In this document: positions 10,358 to 19,555 of the stretch, one piece after another
How the letters are laid out: each line of letters opens with the position of its first letter
How positions within the stretch are numbered: position 1 is the stretch's first letter
NCBI RefSeq assembly: GCF_000425545.1
Contig: NZ_AUDQ01000001.1
Span: 372,001-436,000, forward strand
DNA from: Sporosarcina ureae DSM 2281
Lineage (GTDB): Bacteria > Bacillota > Bacilli > Bacillales_A > Planococcaceae
Length of the DNA: 64,000 nucleotides
Reading direction: 5' to 3'
The notes under the pieces: generated by a model
The model's input: the letters and a program-made list of their open reading frames with translations, nothing else
Database searches by the model: none
What the model was told of the DNA's origin: nothing
Translations under genes and position numbers: made by a program

Positions 10358-10403
10358 TAGTCCACCCCCTAAACTAATAATTAATAGTTTAGGGGGTGGA
10401 CTA
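10358..10403. promoter_or_regulatory. Probable MarR operator overlapping the Shine-Dalgarno
   Basis: TAGTCCACCCCCTAAACTA (10358-10376) is perfectly inverted at 10385-10403 around an 8-nt centre. On the minus strand the proximal arm contains AGGGGGTGG, the ribosome binding site of the MarR gene. A protein bound here, or the RNA hairpin itself, would block expression of the operon. Confidence 0.75.
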
Positions 10404-10468
10404 AATAAAGTCAAATGAAAAAGCTAGCTTTAGAGATATTTCTCTGAAGCCAGCTCTGCTAAATGCTA

Positions 10469-11506
10469 TCAAATAATAAAGTACGCGATGACCGATAATA
10501 GTATGGATGTGACTGTCATAGCCGCTAGCGGACGCATGGCACGTTCTTTCAAGTCTCGTAGGCTAACGTTGAGTCCAAGTCCGACCATGGCTGCTGTTAG
10601 TAACCAAGTAGTCAATGTGAAGATGCCTTGCATTACATTATCTGAAACAGGAATAGAGTGACCGAATACGTAGCTTCCGAGAATACTTAGGATGATAAAT
10701 CCTAACAGGAACCACGGAAACTCAATTTTAGCCCCTGATTCGTCTGTGTCTTTATGTTTACGTTTCATGATAAATATTAAAATAAAGCAGAGCGGTACTA
10801 ATAGGAATACACGACCGAGTTTGGCAAGTAAAGCAATCGCTAGACCATCTTCCCCTGCCGGTGCACCCGCCAATGCTACGTGCGCGACTTCATGTAAACT
10901 GATACCTGCCCACATTCCATACTCGATTGAATCAAGCGGTAGAATTGGCCGCAAAATCGTGTAACCGATTGCAAACACCGTACCCATTAATGCGATGATT
11001 CCTACACCTATTGCTGTGTCTTCATCCTTTGCTTTGATGATGGGTGCTACTGCCGCAATTGCCGCCGCACCACAGACGCCTGTTCCGACCCCTAAAAGCA
11101 TAGATATATTTTTATCTGCCTTAAATACTTTTGCAAGCCAAATTGTCATGAAAATCGCGAAAAGGATGACCCCTACATCTCGTACAAGCAAGCCGAGACC
11201 ATCACTTAAAACCGTGTTTATATTTAATTTCAAACCGTACAAAATGATTGCTGTGCGCAGTAAACGCTTGGATGAAAAAGCAATTCCACTTCGGATCACT
11301 TCAGGATAGCCGAAGAATTGACGATATGCCACTGCGATAATGATGGCACATGCTAATTGTCCGATATGATCGAATCCAGGTACTTTCGCTAATAAATACC
11401 CTAATAATGCAATTAAAAATGTAAATAGTACTCCACCGATCCAAGGTAACCATTTGGATGAACGCTGTGATGCTTGCTGTTCTGAAGTTATATTTGAAGA
11501 AATCAC
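10469..11506 (-). CDS. yeiH: YeiH/UPF0324 family membrane protein (putative anion exporter)
   Basis: A 345-residue protein with about ten membrane helices and the family motifs RTAIILYGLKLN, GVGTGVCGAAAIAA and GISLHEVAHVALAG. The family is annotated as putative sulfate exporter on thin evidence. GTG start at 11506 with AGGAGG upstream. It is divergent from a LysR regulator across a 111-bp gap, the same neighbourhood as yeiE-yeiH in enterobacteria, so control by that regulator is likely. Confidence 0.85.
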   Translation of the reverse strand: MISSNITSEQQASQRSSKWLPWIGGVLFTFLIALLGYLLAKVPGFDHIGQLACAIIIAVAYRQFFGYPEVIRSGIAFSSKRLLRTAIILYGLKLNINTVLSDGLGLLVRDVGVILFAIFMTIWLAKVFKADKNISMLLGVGTGVCGAAAIAAVAPIIKAKDEDTAIGVGIIALMGTVFAIGYTILRPILPLDSIEYGMWAGISLHEVAHVALAGAPAGEDGLAIALLAKLGRVFLLVPLCFILIFIMKRKHKDTDESGAKIEFPWFLLGFIILSILGSYVFGHSIPVSDNVMQGIFTLTTWLLTAAMVGLGLNVSLRDLKERAMRPLAAMTVTSILLSVIAYFII

Positions 11507-11557
11507 GATAACAACACCTCCTGCTAGTAGTATATAAAATAGCTGGCTATAAGAGAA

Positions 11558-11578
11558 ATAACTATTTATAATAGGTAT
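11558..11578. promoter_or_regulatory. Possible LysR-type operator between yeiH and its regulator
   Basis: ATAACTATT and AATAGGTAT form an imperfect palindrome (8 of 9 pairs) around a 3-nt centre, with the T-N11-A character of LysR binding sites, and it is placed between the divergent start codons. Confidence 0.5.
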
Positions 11579-11617
11579 GATAAGTAAATCTATATAGATG
11601 GAAAGGGGTTATTTCCT

Positions 11618-12532
11618 ATCGATCAGCAACTGCAAGTATTCATTGAAGTAGCCGAGCAAAAGAACTTCTCTAGGGCAGCGGAAGAACTTCATATGACACA
11701 ACCCGCTGTCAGTCAATACATTCGTTCATTCGAGGAATCTATTGGTGTACGATTGCTTGAACGTACCAATAAATACGTACGACTTAATCAAGCTGGGGAA
11801 ATTGTCTATCATCACGCAAAAGAAATTGCCGGACTATACTCCAAAATGCAAAACTTAGTTGATGACTTGGCCAATAAAGCGAGCGGCCCTCTAACCATTG
11901 GGGCTAGCTATACATTCGGTGAATACGTCTTACCCCATGTTCTGTCTAAACTTGTCGCAGACTATCCATCGATTGAACCACAAGTAACAATCGGCAATAC
12001 AGCAGACATTGCGGAGTTAGTCATTACTCACCAGCTCGACGTCGGTTTGATCGAAGGACACTTCAAGGAAGCCGCCCCGCTTCAAAATGAAGATTTTGCA
12101 GAAGACGAAATGTACATCGTGACTTCCATCGATCATCCGCTTTCACAGAATAAAGATCGTCAATCGATTACTGAATTAGAAGATGATATTTGGCTATTAC
12201 GCGAAGAAGGCTCAGGTACACGCGAAGCAGCAGATTTATTCTTCTCCCAGTCAGGGTTCTATCCAAAGCGCATTATGCAATTCAGTAGTACCCAGCCGAT
12301 AAAAGAATCCGTCGAAGCTGGCCTCGGCGTCAGTCTGCTGTCACAGTGGGCGATCCAAAAGGAATTGCGCTATGGTAATTTAACTACCCTGTCGGTGAAA
12401 GGAACACCATTCAAGCGTCATTTCTCCATCGTTACGAATTCGCCGTTTCAAACAAAGGCGTTGCAAGTGTTTATTGAGTTGCTGAAGAATAGCGAGGAAT
12501 TGACAGTTTTGAACATGGAGACGAAAACGTGA
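11618..12532 (+). CDS. LysR family transcriptional regulator with a non-canonical (ATC) start
   Basis: The frame codes a full LysR protein: winged helix DQQLQVFIEVAEQKNFSRAAEEL followed by MTQPAVSQYIR, then an effector domain to residue 304. No ATG, GTG or TTG occurs in frame between the upstream stop (11585-11587) and 11693, and starting at 11693 would delete half of the DNA-binding helices. The codon expected to be the start, immediately before DQQLQ, is ATC at 11618-11620, nine bases after AAAGGGG. Either ATC is used as a weak start or an ATG was mutated. Divergent from yeiH. Family assignment is firm; expression is uncertain. Confidence 0.8.
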   Translation: MDQQLQVFIEVAEQKNFSRAAEELHMTQPAVSQYIRSFEESIGVRLLERTNKYVRLNQAGEIVYHHAKEIAGLYSKMQNLVDDLANKASGPLTIGASYTFGEYVLPHVLSKLVADYPSIEPQVTIGNTADIAELVITHQLDVGLIEGHFKEAAPLQNEDFAEDEMYIVTSIDHPLSQNKDRQSITELEDDIWLLREEGSGTREAADLFFSQSGFYPKRIMQFSSTQPIKESVEAGLGVSLLSQWAIQKELRYGNLTTLSVKGTPFKRHFSIVTNSPFQTKALQVFIELLKNSEELTVLNMETKT

Positions 12533-12672
12533 TGTTCTTTTCTGGATGCTGACCTTCAGATGGCTTTCACCAGAGTGTCTGTAGGTCAGTTCCGAAAGTT
12601 GTTTTAGATGGTATGAGTGCGTAAGTGACTACAGATTACGGTTCTGTTAAGAGTGCGTAAGAAGCGGCAATG

Positions 12673-12959
12673 GGTTGTGGTTCTTGCACGTGCGTTTTCT
12701 GTTTCCTGTTCATTCAGGAGGTTGTGCTTTAGCCGGCAATCTAAGTGGCAAGTTCATTGTCCCCACTTCGGCGCTGGTGGATGGCTCTCGCGATGAGCCA
12801 CAGACAGGAAAGTGCGCCTGTCTCTGTCTCATCGCTACGCCTACCACAGCAGGCGCCTTCGTTGCGTCGAGTGTAGGGCAGTTCGTAGACTTCTTTCGCA
12901 AGCAATACATACTAGATATCATGATGTAGCTGATATTTTTTACTATTAGAACCACAACC
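12673..12959. repeat. 287-bp segment bounded by a 12-bp inverted repeat
   Basis: GGTTGTGGTTCT at 12673-12684 is exactly inverted as AGAACCACAACC at 12948-12959. The segment contains a long hairpin (12790-12835) and a stretch resembling the one at 29161-29232 (common text AATNTAAGTGG and CGCGATG). No transposase or convincing gene is present. The right end is also the first motif of the structured repeat that follows, so the ends may mark a mobilisable unit (inference). Confidence 0.5.
12790..12835. repeat. Long imperfect hairpin
   Basis: GCGATGAG...ACAGG (12790-12808) pairs with CCTGT...CTCATCGC (12817-12835) at 17 of 19 positions around an 8-nt loop. There is no T-run, so it is not a normal terminator. 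Confidence 0.6.
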
Positions 12960-13199
12960 AAATTAAATACCACCCAGTAGCGCAGGCACAACTGCGGGGT
13001 AGGCCGTGGCCAGGAGACGCACCATCGCCAGCTGGCTCCTGGCTGGAGGCAATCCCCCACGTGCCTACGCGGGTCCAGAAAACGAACACTCGCTAACTTT
13101 AGTACCCAACAACCAATCGAGCAACGCCTCAACAAAAAGTAACAAAGACCCGCAGCCGCATAGTCTCTTCCGCCAAACTCGTTTGTTAGTCGGGTACTG
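12951..13199. repeat. Structured dispersed repeat, copy 1
   Basis: It begins ACCACAACC and ends near TCGGGTACTG. The centre folds: GCGCAGGCAC (12980-12989) pairs with GTGCCTACGC (13061-13070) with one mismatch, GGGG with CCCC and GGCCAGGAG with CTCCTGGCT lie inside. This copy lacks about 11 bases (AACTGGCAGCA) found in the others. Lies in the gap between the convergent LysR and antiporter genes. Confidence 0.75.
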
Positions 13200-13232
13200 T
13201 ACGCTACCTCTTGTTTTGCTTTACCGCTTAAA

Positions 13233-13488
13233 ACCACAACCAAAATAACTACCACATAGTAGCGCAGGCACAACTGCGGGGTAGGCCGTGGCCATGAGAC
13301 AACTGGCAGCCCCACCGCCAGCTGGCTCCTGGCTGGAGGCAATCCCCCACGTGCCTGCGCGAGTCCAGAAAACGAACACTCACTAACTCCAATACCCAAC
13401 AACCAATCGAGCAACACCCCAACAAAAAGTCACAAAGACCCGAAGCCGCATAGTCTCTCCTCCAAAAGCAATTGTTAGTCGGGTAATA
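13233..13488. repeat. Structured dispersed repeat, copy 2
   Basis: Tandem with copy 1 at a 282-bp offset. The outer stem is perfect: GCGCAGGCAC (13262-13271) with GTGCCTGCGC (13351-13360); inner stems GGGG/CCCC, GGCCA.GAG/CTC.TGGCT and CTGGC/GCCAG are present. It ends near GTCGGGTA, partly complementary to its own TACCCAACAA. Confidence 0.78.
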
Positions 13489-13585
13489 CGCAACCTCCCA
13501 GTTTGCTAAACACACTCTAACTTCAACCCCACTACGCAAAAAAAGACTGTCAAAGCCAGTAATGCACTTTGACAGCCTAATCCAC

Positions 13586-15403
13586 TTATACATTAGCAGG
13601 AACACCAGACCTCAGCTTCAACACAACCAACCGATCACCCGCATCCAACGAAATCTTCTTCTGAAGCGTAGCGAATACCAACGTATCATTCTTCTTCTTC
13701 ACAAACAACGCAGTCGCTGTCTCCGGAATAACCTCCTTGAACGCCAAATCCGTCTCTGTCCCTTCCCACTCATACAAACCAATTTCATAATTCGTATTGA
13801 TCTTGCGGTTTAACTCAGGAAACGTAGCTTCTTCTCCGAACAATAAATGCGCTTTTAATGAAATCGGCAACGCAGACTTACTCATCGTATGGTTGGATAC
13901 AGCCGTCAATGAGAACGTGTTGTTAAAACCGAATTCAGGCGCAAAGGATTGTGTGATCAATGCGTTATAAGACGCATCTCCAGTCATAGATAAAATCGTA
14001 TCATACGGCGCCAAATCTATGGAAAATCGCGACCGTTCCGATAACATTTGCCCCGTAAACGTATCAATACCTGCTTCAATCGCTGGGCGCAAACGTCCTT
14101 GTGAAGGATCGACAATCAGTACCGGTATTTTCATTACTTTTAATTGAATAGCTAACGCAATCGAAAAACTGCTTGCTCCAACAATTAACACGCCCGGTGG
14201 TTCATTACTCGCTAAGTTCAGCTTTTTCGCTAACGGTCCGAGTGTAAATCCATGTGCAGTTACCGTAATAAAGACGAGAGCGAAGGTCAGTGCGGTCAGC
14301 AAAGTAGCTTCTTCGTAACCGTCTTCTGCAAGCGTCGCAGCAAAATAACCCGCGACGGTTAATGCAACAATCCCTCTTGGTGCAATCCAGCCGAGTAGTA
14401 ACTTCTCTCTCCAGACCAATTCAGTGCCCACAGTCGAAATCCATATAGATAGTGGACGTACAACGAATAGCATAACCAATACAAACCCAATAATCGGTAG
14501 AGTGAAGATTTGTGAGAGGGTTTCTCTCCCAAGTGATGCTGTCAATAAAATAAAGACCGTTGATGTCAACATGACGGAGACATTTTCAACAAAATGTCCA
14601 ACGTTTCCGATGGACGAAACATAGCGCTTCGTGCGCCCCAGTACTAGCCCCATAACAGTCACTGCAAGCATTCCCGTTTCATGCATGATGATTTCCGCCA
14701 TCGTAAAGCACAACAGTACAAATGCCAAAATGACGGGTGATTTCAAGTACTCAGGAAACTGGCCTTTATTCGCCATCACACTGATCAACAATCCCATCGC
14801 TAATCCAAGAAGCGCAGCAAGTGCTGCACCGCCAAAGAAGTTCAATAAATAATTCATCGATAAGTGTTCATTTGTTAAGACTTTAATCACTTCATATGCA
14901 AATAAAGCAAGTAACGGACCGGCGGGATCTACGATAATTCCTTCCCACTTCAAGACGGCGGCGGTTCGTGCCTTTAATTTTGCATTACGCAGCAACGGAA
15001 TAATTACCGTCGGCCCTGTCACCACGAAGAGACCTCCAATGATAAACGACACTTCCCACGTTAATCCGGCAATGAAGTGTGCCGTAATCGATCCTAAAAC
15101 CCATGCTAAAAACGCACCCAATGTAACGACTCGGAAAACAGACTTCGAAATGCCTTTTATCTCCCGAAAGTCTAAGTTAGAACTTCCTTCAAATAAAATA
15201 ATAGCTACCGCCAGTGATATTAGTGGACTATACAGCTCGTCCAATGCCACTTCCGGATTCACCCAACCAAAAATCGGACCAATCAACAAGCCGGCAATGG
15301 ACATGATGAATATTGAAGGCCATTGGATTTTCCAGGCTAGCCACTGCGAGAAGATACCGAGCGCCAATATGGCTACGATGCTAATCAGTGCTGCTTCTTC
15401 CAT
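13586..15403 (-). CDS. CPA1-type cation:proton antiporter with C-terminal RCK domain
   Basis: A 605-residue protein: about 12 membrane helices to residue ~390 with antiporter motifs (FVVTGPTVIIPLLR; WEGIIVDPAGPLLA; WIAPRGIVAL), then a TrkA-N-like nucleotide-binding fold (GVLIVGASSFSIALA, about 400) and a TrkA-C-like tail. This architecture exchanges Na+ or K+ for protons and is gated by nucleotide or c-di-AMP binding in relatives; the ligand here is not knowable from sequence. ATG at 15403 follows GGCGGG. Its 3' end faces the structured repeats. Confidence 0.88.
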   Translation of the reverse strand: MEEAALISIVAILALGIFSQWLAWKIQWPSIFIMSIAGLLIGPIFGWVNPEVALDELYSPLISLAVAIILFEGSSNLDFREIKGISKSVFRVVTLGAFLAWVLGSITAHFIAGLTWEVSFIIGGLFVVTGPTVIIPLLRNAKLKARTAAVLKWEGIIVDPAGPLLALFAYEVIKVLTNEHLSMNYLLNFFGGAALAALLGLAMGLLISVMANKGQFPEYLKSPVILAFVLLCFTMAEIIMHETGMLAVTVMGLVLGRTKRYVSSIGNVGHFVENVSVMLTSTVFILLTASLGRETLSQIFTLPIIGFVLVMLFVVRPLSIWISTVGTELVWREKLLLGWIAPRGIVALTVAGYFAATLAEDGYEEATLLTALTFALVFITVTAHGFTLGPLAKKLNLASNEPPGVLIVGASSFSIALAIQLKVMKIPVLIVDPSQGRLRPAIEAGIDTFTGQMLSERSRFSIDLAPYDTILSMTGDASYNALITQSFAPEFGFNNTFSLTAVSNHTMSKSALPISLKAHLLFGEEATFPELNRKINTNYEIGLYEWEGTETDLAFKEVIPETATALFVKKKNDTLVFATLQKKISLDAGDRLVVLKLRSGVPANV

Positions 15404-15601
15404 CTACACACCCGCCTTCATACTAAACTTATTGATTTGCCTAGTGTAGCAAAAGAGAATTACAATGCATACTAGAAAGGCAATCTACCTTGTAAACCTT
15501 CTGCTAATTAACTATATCTAGTAAAAGTTAGTATAACCTTTTTCGACAATTGTTAACCATTTTCTTACTTCGATCGACGTGAATGAAATCTATAATAAGA
15601 C

Positions 15602-15629
15602 AAAAAAAGAAGTGGACTAAGCCACTTCT
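15602..15629 (-). terminator. Terminator of the chemoreceptor gene
   Basis: AGAAGTGG (15608-15615) pairs with CCACTTCT (15622-15629), followed on the minus strand by seven T; it lies a few bases after the stop at 15635. Confidence 0.85.
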
Positions 15630-15634
15630 CTACA

Positions 15635-17737
15635 TTATGATAGCTTGAATCGTTCCACTACACTCCGCAATTCCCCTGCGATCTGATTCATTTGATTGGT
15701 GGAATCTGCTACTTGCTCCAATTCTCCTTGCTGAGCTGCAGCTGACGCACTCACTTGTTCAGAAGATGCGGCCGTTTGCTCGGAAATGGCAGATACATTT
15801 TGGATTGCTAAAATGGCTTCATCCTTATATTCCATCATTTCTGCAAGCTTTTCAGATAGCTCCGTAATCGATTCGCGTATTTGATCGACGATACCTGCAT
15901 TTTGTACGAATGATTCCTCCGTATCGGAAACGGACTGGTTTTGACCATCCATTGACTTCATATTCAATTCTATGACATCAACTGTCTGTTGTGATTCTGA
16001 TAAGATTTCCTTCACGGTCTCTTGAATTACTTCAGTTTCTCTTCGGGACTGTTCCGCTAGCTGACGTACTTCATTCGCAACTACCGCAAATCCTTTACCA
16101 CTCTCACCAGCTCGTGCCGCTTCAATGCTCGCGTTGAGAGCCAGAAGATTCGTACTCGCTGTAATATCATGCAATGTTTGAATAACCTGATTGATAGATG
16201 TAATTTTATCGGTCAGTGTTTGTATTTGAAGTTGTACTTTTTTATTGACTTCATTGGCTGTCGTATTATGATCACGTAGTTTTTTCACTTCCGACATTCC
16301 ATTTTCCGCAGAATTGGACGCGTCTGTAGATAACTCGTTCATCGTCATGAACATCGTGTGGATATGATCCATACGGTCTGCTAAATCAGAAATTCGTAGG
16401 CTGGTTATCTCAGTATCTTCGGATTGCTTCGAAGCCCCTTGAGCGATCTCATCCGTTGCTACAGATACCTCCTGATTGGCAGCTACTAACTCTTCAAAGG
16501 CATATGTGACTTGTGTCGATGAATCACTTAGTTGCCCCGAGGACTGCTGCACGGTTTGTAGAGCCGCATTTGTCCGACGCAACATATCGTTATAAGCAAG
16601 CGCCACTAAGCCTATCTCATCGTGGCGAATTTTCTGTTCATCTACCATCATAGTCAAATCGCCAGTTGCAGCGGTTTCCATAGATTGTTGTAATGTTTTC
16701 AACGGTCTCAATTGACGATAAATAAAGAGCGTTGATGCACTTGACATCAGTAACACGATAACAATTGCAGATATAATGGTTATCCACAATATAGTGGTAA
16801 ACGTATCTAGAATCTCAGATCTTGGTGTAACAGTTTGCACTGACCACTTCTCATTGATTCCTTTTAAGTTAATAGGAGCGAACGCATTAAATGCTTGTTC
16901 ATGCAGACTTTGAGAATCTACATACATACTCGCCAATTCACCTGTATCCAGTTTCACTTTTGCACTATTCCAATCAATCGCATCTGCCATATTGCTATTG
17001 TTCAATTCAGCCTTCAAACTATTCGCCGTGATATAACCAGCGTCTGTAATGACAGAAGCATAACCGCCTTTTGGTTGAATGGTCTTCACTACATCAGTCA
17101 AGAAATCTATAGATAAATCGGTTGTCAATAAACCAAAGTAATTTCCTGATGCATCGACCATCGGCACAGAAATAGTAGTCATAAGAATCGTTTGACCATT
17201 CGTTTCATACGAATAAGGTTCGGTCAAAACGGCACGTGCTTCATTTTTCGGAATGGTGTACCAGCTGTTCGCTGTAGGATCATCCATTCCACTTAACGGC
17301 TCTACTTTAGTCGTATTGTCCTCTTTAAAGACATAGGGTATGAATTGTTGATTTCCATCAAGCAAATTCTTTGGTATGGCTTCTCCTTTAGCAAATGCAG
17401 TCTGATCGATTACCGCAGCCATACCTGTCGCGTCATCATTTTTTTGCAAATTGCTTTTGATGATGCGAATGACTTCTTCCGGTTTCATATCGCCCGTCGT
17501 TTGTAATGTTTCCAATATGTGACTTGTTGTGCGCAACATTTCATTTGTTTCACTTAGTTTCGCACTCAGAACAAGCGAGTTTTTATTTGCACTTTCTAAC
17601 GCATATTCCTCCGCATCTTTAATGCTTTGCCTATGTAACATGACGCTCGTTACGATTGAGTAAACCAAAAACAATAATAAGAATAATGCGATAATTAATC
17701 CTGAGAGTTTCATCGCAATACTTGCAGACTTCTTCAC
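15635..17737 (-). CDS. Methyl-accepting chemotaxis protein (dCache)
   Basis: A 700-residue receptor: N-terminal membrane helix (about 10-33), large extracellular double-Cache-like ligand domain, second helix (about 310-335), HAMP, and the cytoplasmic signalling hairpin with the highly conserved tip [17 protein letters not shown] and [14 protein letters not shown]. The GTG at 17737 is chosen because AGGAGG lies nine bases upstream; the longer frame to 17770 runs through this site. A short conserved 3' terminator follows, so it is monocistronic. Ligand unknown. Confidence 0.92.
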   Translation of the reverse strand: MKKSASIAMKLSGLIIALFLLLFLVYSIVTSVMLHRQSIKDAEEYALESANKNSLVLSAKLSETNEMLRTTSHILETLQTTGDMKPEEVIRIIKSNLQKNDDATGMAAVIDQTAFAKGEAIPKNLLDGNQQFIPYVFKEDNTTKVEPLSGMDDPTANSWYTIPKNEARAVLTEPYSYETNGQTILMTTISVPMVDASGNYFGLLTTDLSIDFLTDVVKTIQPKGGYASVITDAGYITANSLKAELNNSNMADAIDWNSAKVKLDTGELASMYVDSQSLHEQAFNAFAPINLKGINEKWSVQTVTPRSEILDTFTTILWITIISAIVIVLLMSSASTLFIYRQLRPLKTLQQSMETAATGDLTMMVDEQKIRHDEIGLVALAYNDMLRRTNAALQTVQQSSGQLSDSSTQVTYAFEELVAANQEVSVATDEIAQGASKQSEDTEITSLRISDLADRMDHIHTMFMTMNELSTDASNSAENGMSEVKKLRDHNTTANEVNKKVQLQIQTLTDKITSINQVIQTLHDITASTNLLALNASIEAARAGESGKGFAVVANEVRQLAEQSRRETEVIQETVKEILSESQQTVDVIELNMKSMDGQNQSVSDTEESFVQNAGIVDQIRESITELSEKLAEMMEYKDEAILAIQNVSAISEQTAASSEQVSASAAAQQGELEQVADSTNQMNQIAGELRSVVERFKLS

Positions 17738-17825
17738 TTTATAGGCCCTCCTAGTAAAATATAAGTACACTAGTAGTATACCTTTAGTCCCTGTTAAAGT
17801 ATACCTTTTAGCTAAATGTCACACA

Positions 17826-17854
17826 ATAAAAAACCTTGTCGGATCGACAAGGTT
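17826..17854 (-). terminator. Terminator after the BCCT transporter
   Basis: AACCTTGTCG (17832-17841) and CGACAAGGTT (17845-17854) form a perfect 10-bp stem with a 3-nt loop followed by a T-run on the minus strand. Confidence 0.88.
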
Positions 17855-17866
17855 ACGAATGGATCA

Positions 17867-19480
17867 TTATGAAGTTTTTATTTCATTTATTTTATTCTGT
17901 ACTGTTTCATTCTCAGCCTTTATATCTGCTAAGTTGACTTCTACATTCTCCGCTGGTGCTTCTTCTCCGAATTGTTCAGCGTATAAGAGTTTAGCTGCTT
18001 TTGGAGCAGCCCAGAATGTAGGTAAAAGTAAAAGTGAGACCGGTATGGCCGTTACTACGATAAAGGATTGGATGGCTTCTACTCCGCCTTCACTAATCAT
18101 CAATAAAACGCTTGCCACCGCTCCCATGATTACCGCCCAAAATACGCGCATGACTTTTGGTGGATGGCCGTCACCTGTAATCGCGACAGAAATCGTATAC
18201 GCCATGGAGTCACCTGTCGTGACTACGAACAGGATTGTAACGAGAAGAAACAATGGTCCAACGATCACATTCAACGGTAGTTGCTCGGTAATGGCAATCA
18301 TCGCTGCAGGCATACCCGATGTATTTAACGCTTCGGATATTACACCTGGCTGCGCCATTTCGTAAAATATACCTGCCCCACCGACAGTAGTGAACCAGAA
18401 TGCCGTTACAATGGGTGCCGTAATGGATACAGCTAATACGAGCTCGCGAATCGTACGTCCGCGTGTAATCGTGGCGATAAAGATTGCCATCATCGGTCCA
18501 TAACCGAGGAACCAACCCCAGAAAAAGATCGTCCATGACCCAAGCCAACTAGAATCACCGCGGAATGTCGCCATGCCGAAGAATTCTTGAAGATGCACAC
18601 CCGATGATGAAATAAATGTATTGATGATAAATCCGCCGGGGCCGAGAATGAGGATTGCGACCATCAAAATCAACGTGATGATCACATTCAGATTACTCAA
18701 GAACTGAATCCCTTTACGTAAACCTGTTACCGCCGAAACAGTAGCGATCGCCACCACTCCAATAATAATGAGTATTTGAGTCATTAACGTATTCGGCACG
18801 CCATATAATGCTTCCATTCCATAAGCTGCCTGAAGACCGAGAAAGCCAATTGGTCCAATTGTGCCGGCAGCTACTGCAATGATGGAAAACGCATCAATAG
18901 TAGTACCGAGAGCGCTTTTACGCATGATCTTTTCACCAAGGATCGGGTAAAGCAATGTACGCGGTTTTAACGGCATCCCTTTGGAATAATGCGCATACAT
19001 TAGCACAATCGTCCCTAACGTACCGAGAATTGACCAAGCAAGAAATCCCCAATGCAAATAGGACTGAGAAAATGCTGGAATAATAGCACTTTCCGTTGCC
19101 GATTCGACTCCTGTAAACAATGGAGGACGATCCAAAAAGTGATACATCGGTTCTGCAGCCGCCCAAAAAACTCCGCCTCCCGCAAGCAATGTCGTCATAA
19201 TCATGGCTAGCCATTTGAAATAACCAATTTCCGGCTTATTCATTCCACCTAAGCGAATCTTTCCATACTTTGAGAATGCTAGGAATAGCGCAATGAAAAA
19301 CGTACCCAATAATAATAGTTGCCAGAACGCGCCAAAGTATTTCACCGCAAATGCAAATGCCCAATCTACCATGTTTGCAACGAAATCCAAGTTAATAAAT
19401 GATGCGACGACAAATGCTACAAGCAATCCACCGCTAATAAATAAAACGGGACGGTCCGTTTTTGATTCATACTTATTCAA
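17867..19480 (-). CDS. BCCT family transporter (betaine/carnitine/choline type)
   Basis: A 537-residue protein with 12 predicted helices and the BCCT signature region around WTIFFWGWFLGYGPM followed by RGRTIREL. Compared with osmotic betaine carriers, the conserved WGWWISWSP-like stretch is altered (FLGYGP), and there is no long charged C-terminal osmosensor beyond ~45 acidic residues, so a catabolic substrate rather than osmoprotection is likely (inference). TTG at 19480 is used because GAGGAGG sits seven bases upstream. Last gene of a seven-gene minus-strand cluster with RidA, IclR, aldehyde dehydrogenase and an M19-like protein. Confidence 0.88.
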   Translation of the reverse strand: MNKYESKTDRPVLFISGGLLVAFVVASFINLDFVANMVDWAFAFAVKYFGAFWQLLLLGTFFIALFLAFSKYGKIRLGGMNKPEIGYFKWLAMIMTTLLAGGGVFWAAAEPMYHFLDRPPLFTGVESATESAIIPAFSQSYLHWGFLAWSILGTLGTIVLMYAHYSKGMPLKPRTLLYPILGEKIMRKSALGTTIDAFSIIAVAAGTIGPIGFLGLQAAYGMEALYGVPNTLMTQILIIIGVVAIATVSAVTGLRKGIQFLSNLNVIITLILMVAILILGPGGFIINTFISSSGVHLQEFFGMATFRGDSSWLGSWTIFFWGWFLGYGPMMAIFIATITRGRTIRELVLAVSITAPIVTAFWFTTVGGAGIFYEMAQPGVISEALNTSGMPAAMIAITEQLPLNVIVGPLFLLVTILFVVTTGDSMAYTISVAITGDGHPPKVMRVFWAVIMGAVASVLLMISEGGVEAIQSFIVVTAIPVSLLLLPTFWAAPKAAKLLYAEQFGEEAPAENVEVNLADIKAENETVQNKINEIKTS

Positions 19481-19555
19481 AGTTCTACCTCCTCTAGGCT
19501 GCACATACTTGTAACCGCTTACTTAGAAAGCTGTGGAGAATTCATCTCCACTTCC

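Noticed and set aside
12710-13605. Minus-strand frames of 118-235 residues across the structured repeats
   Set aside because: They consist of translated repeat copies (the same peptide text recurs in frames at 29215-29744), lack ribosome sites, and the sequence is better explained by base pairing.
19525-19555. Hairpin GTGGAGA/TCTCCAC between ridA and the BCCT gene as a terminator
   Set aside because: There is no T-run after it on the minus strand; at most it attenuates or protects the mRNA, so it was not listed as a terminator.
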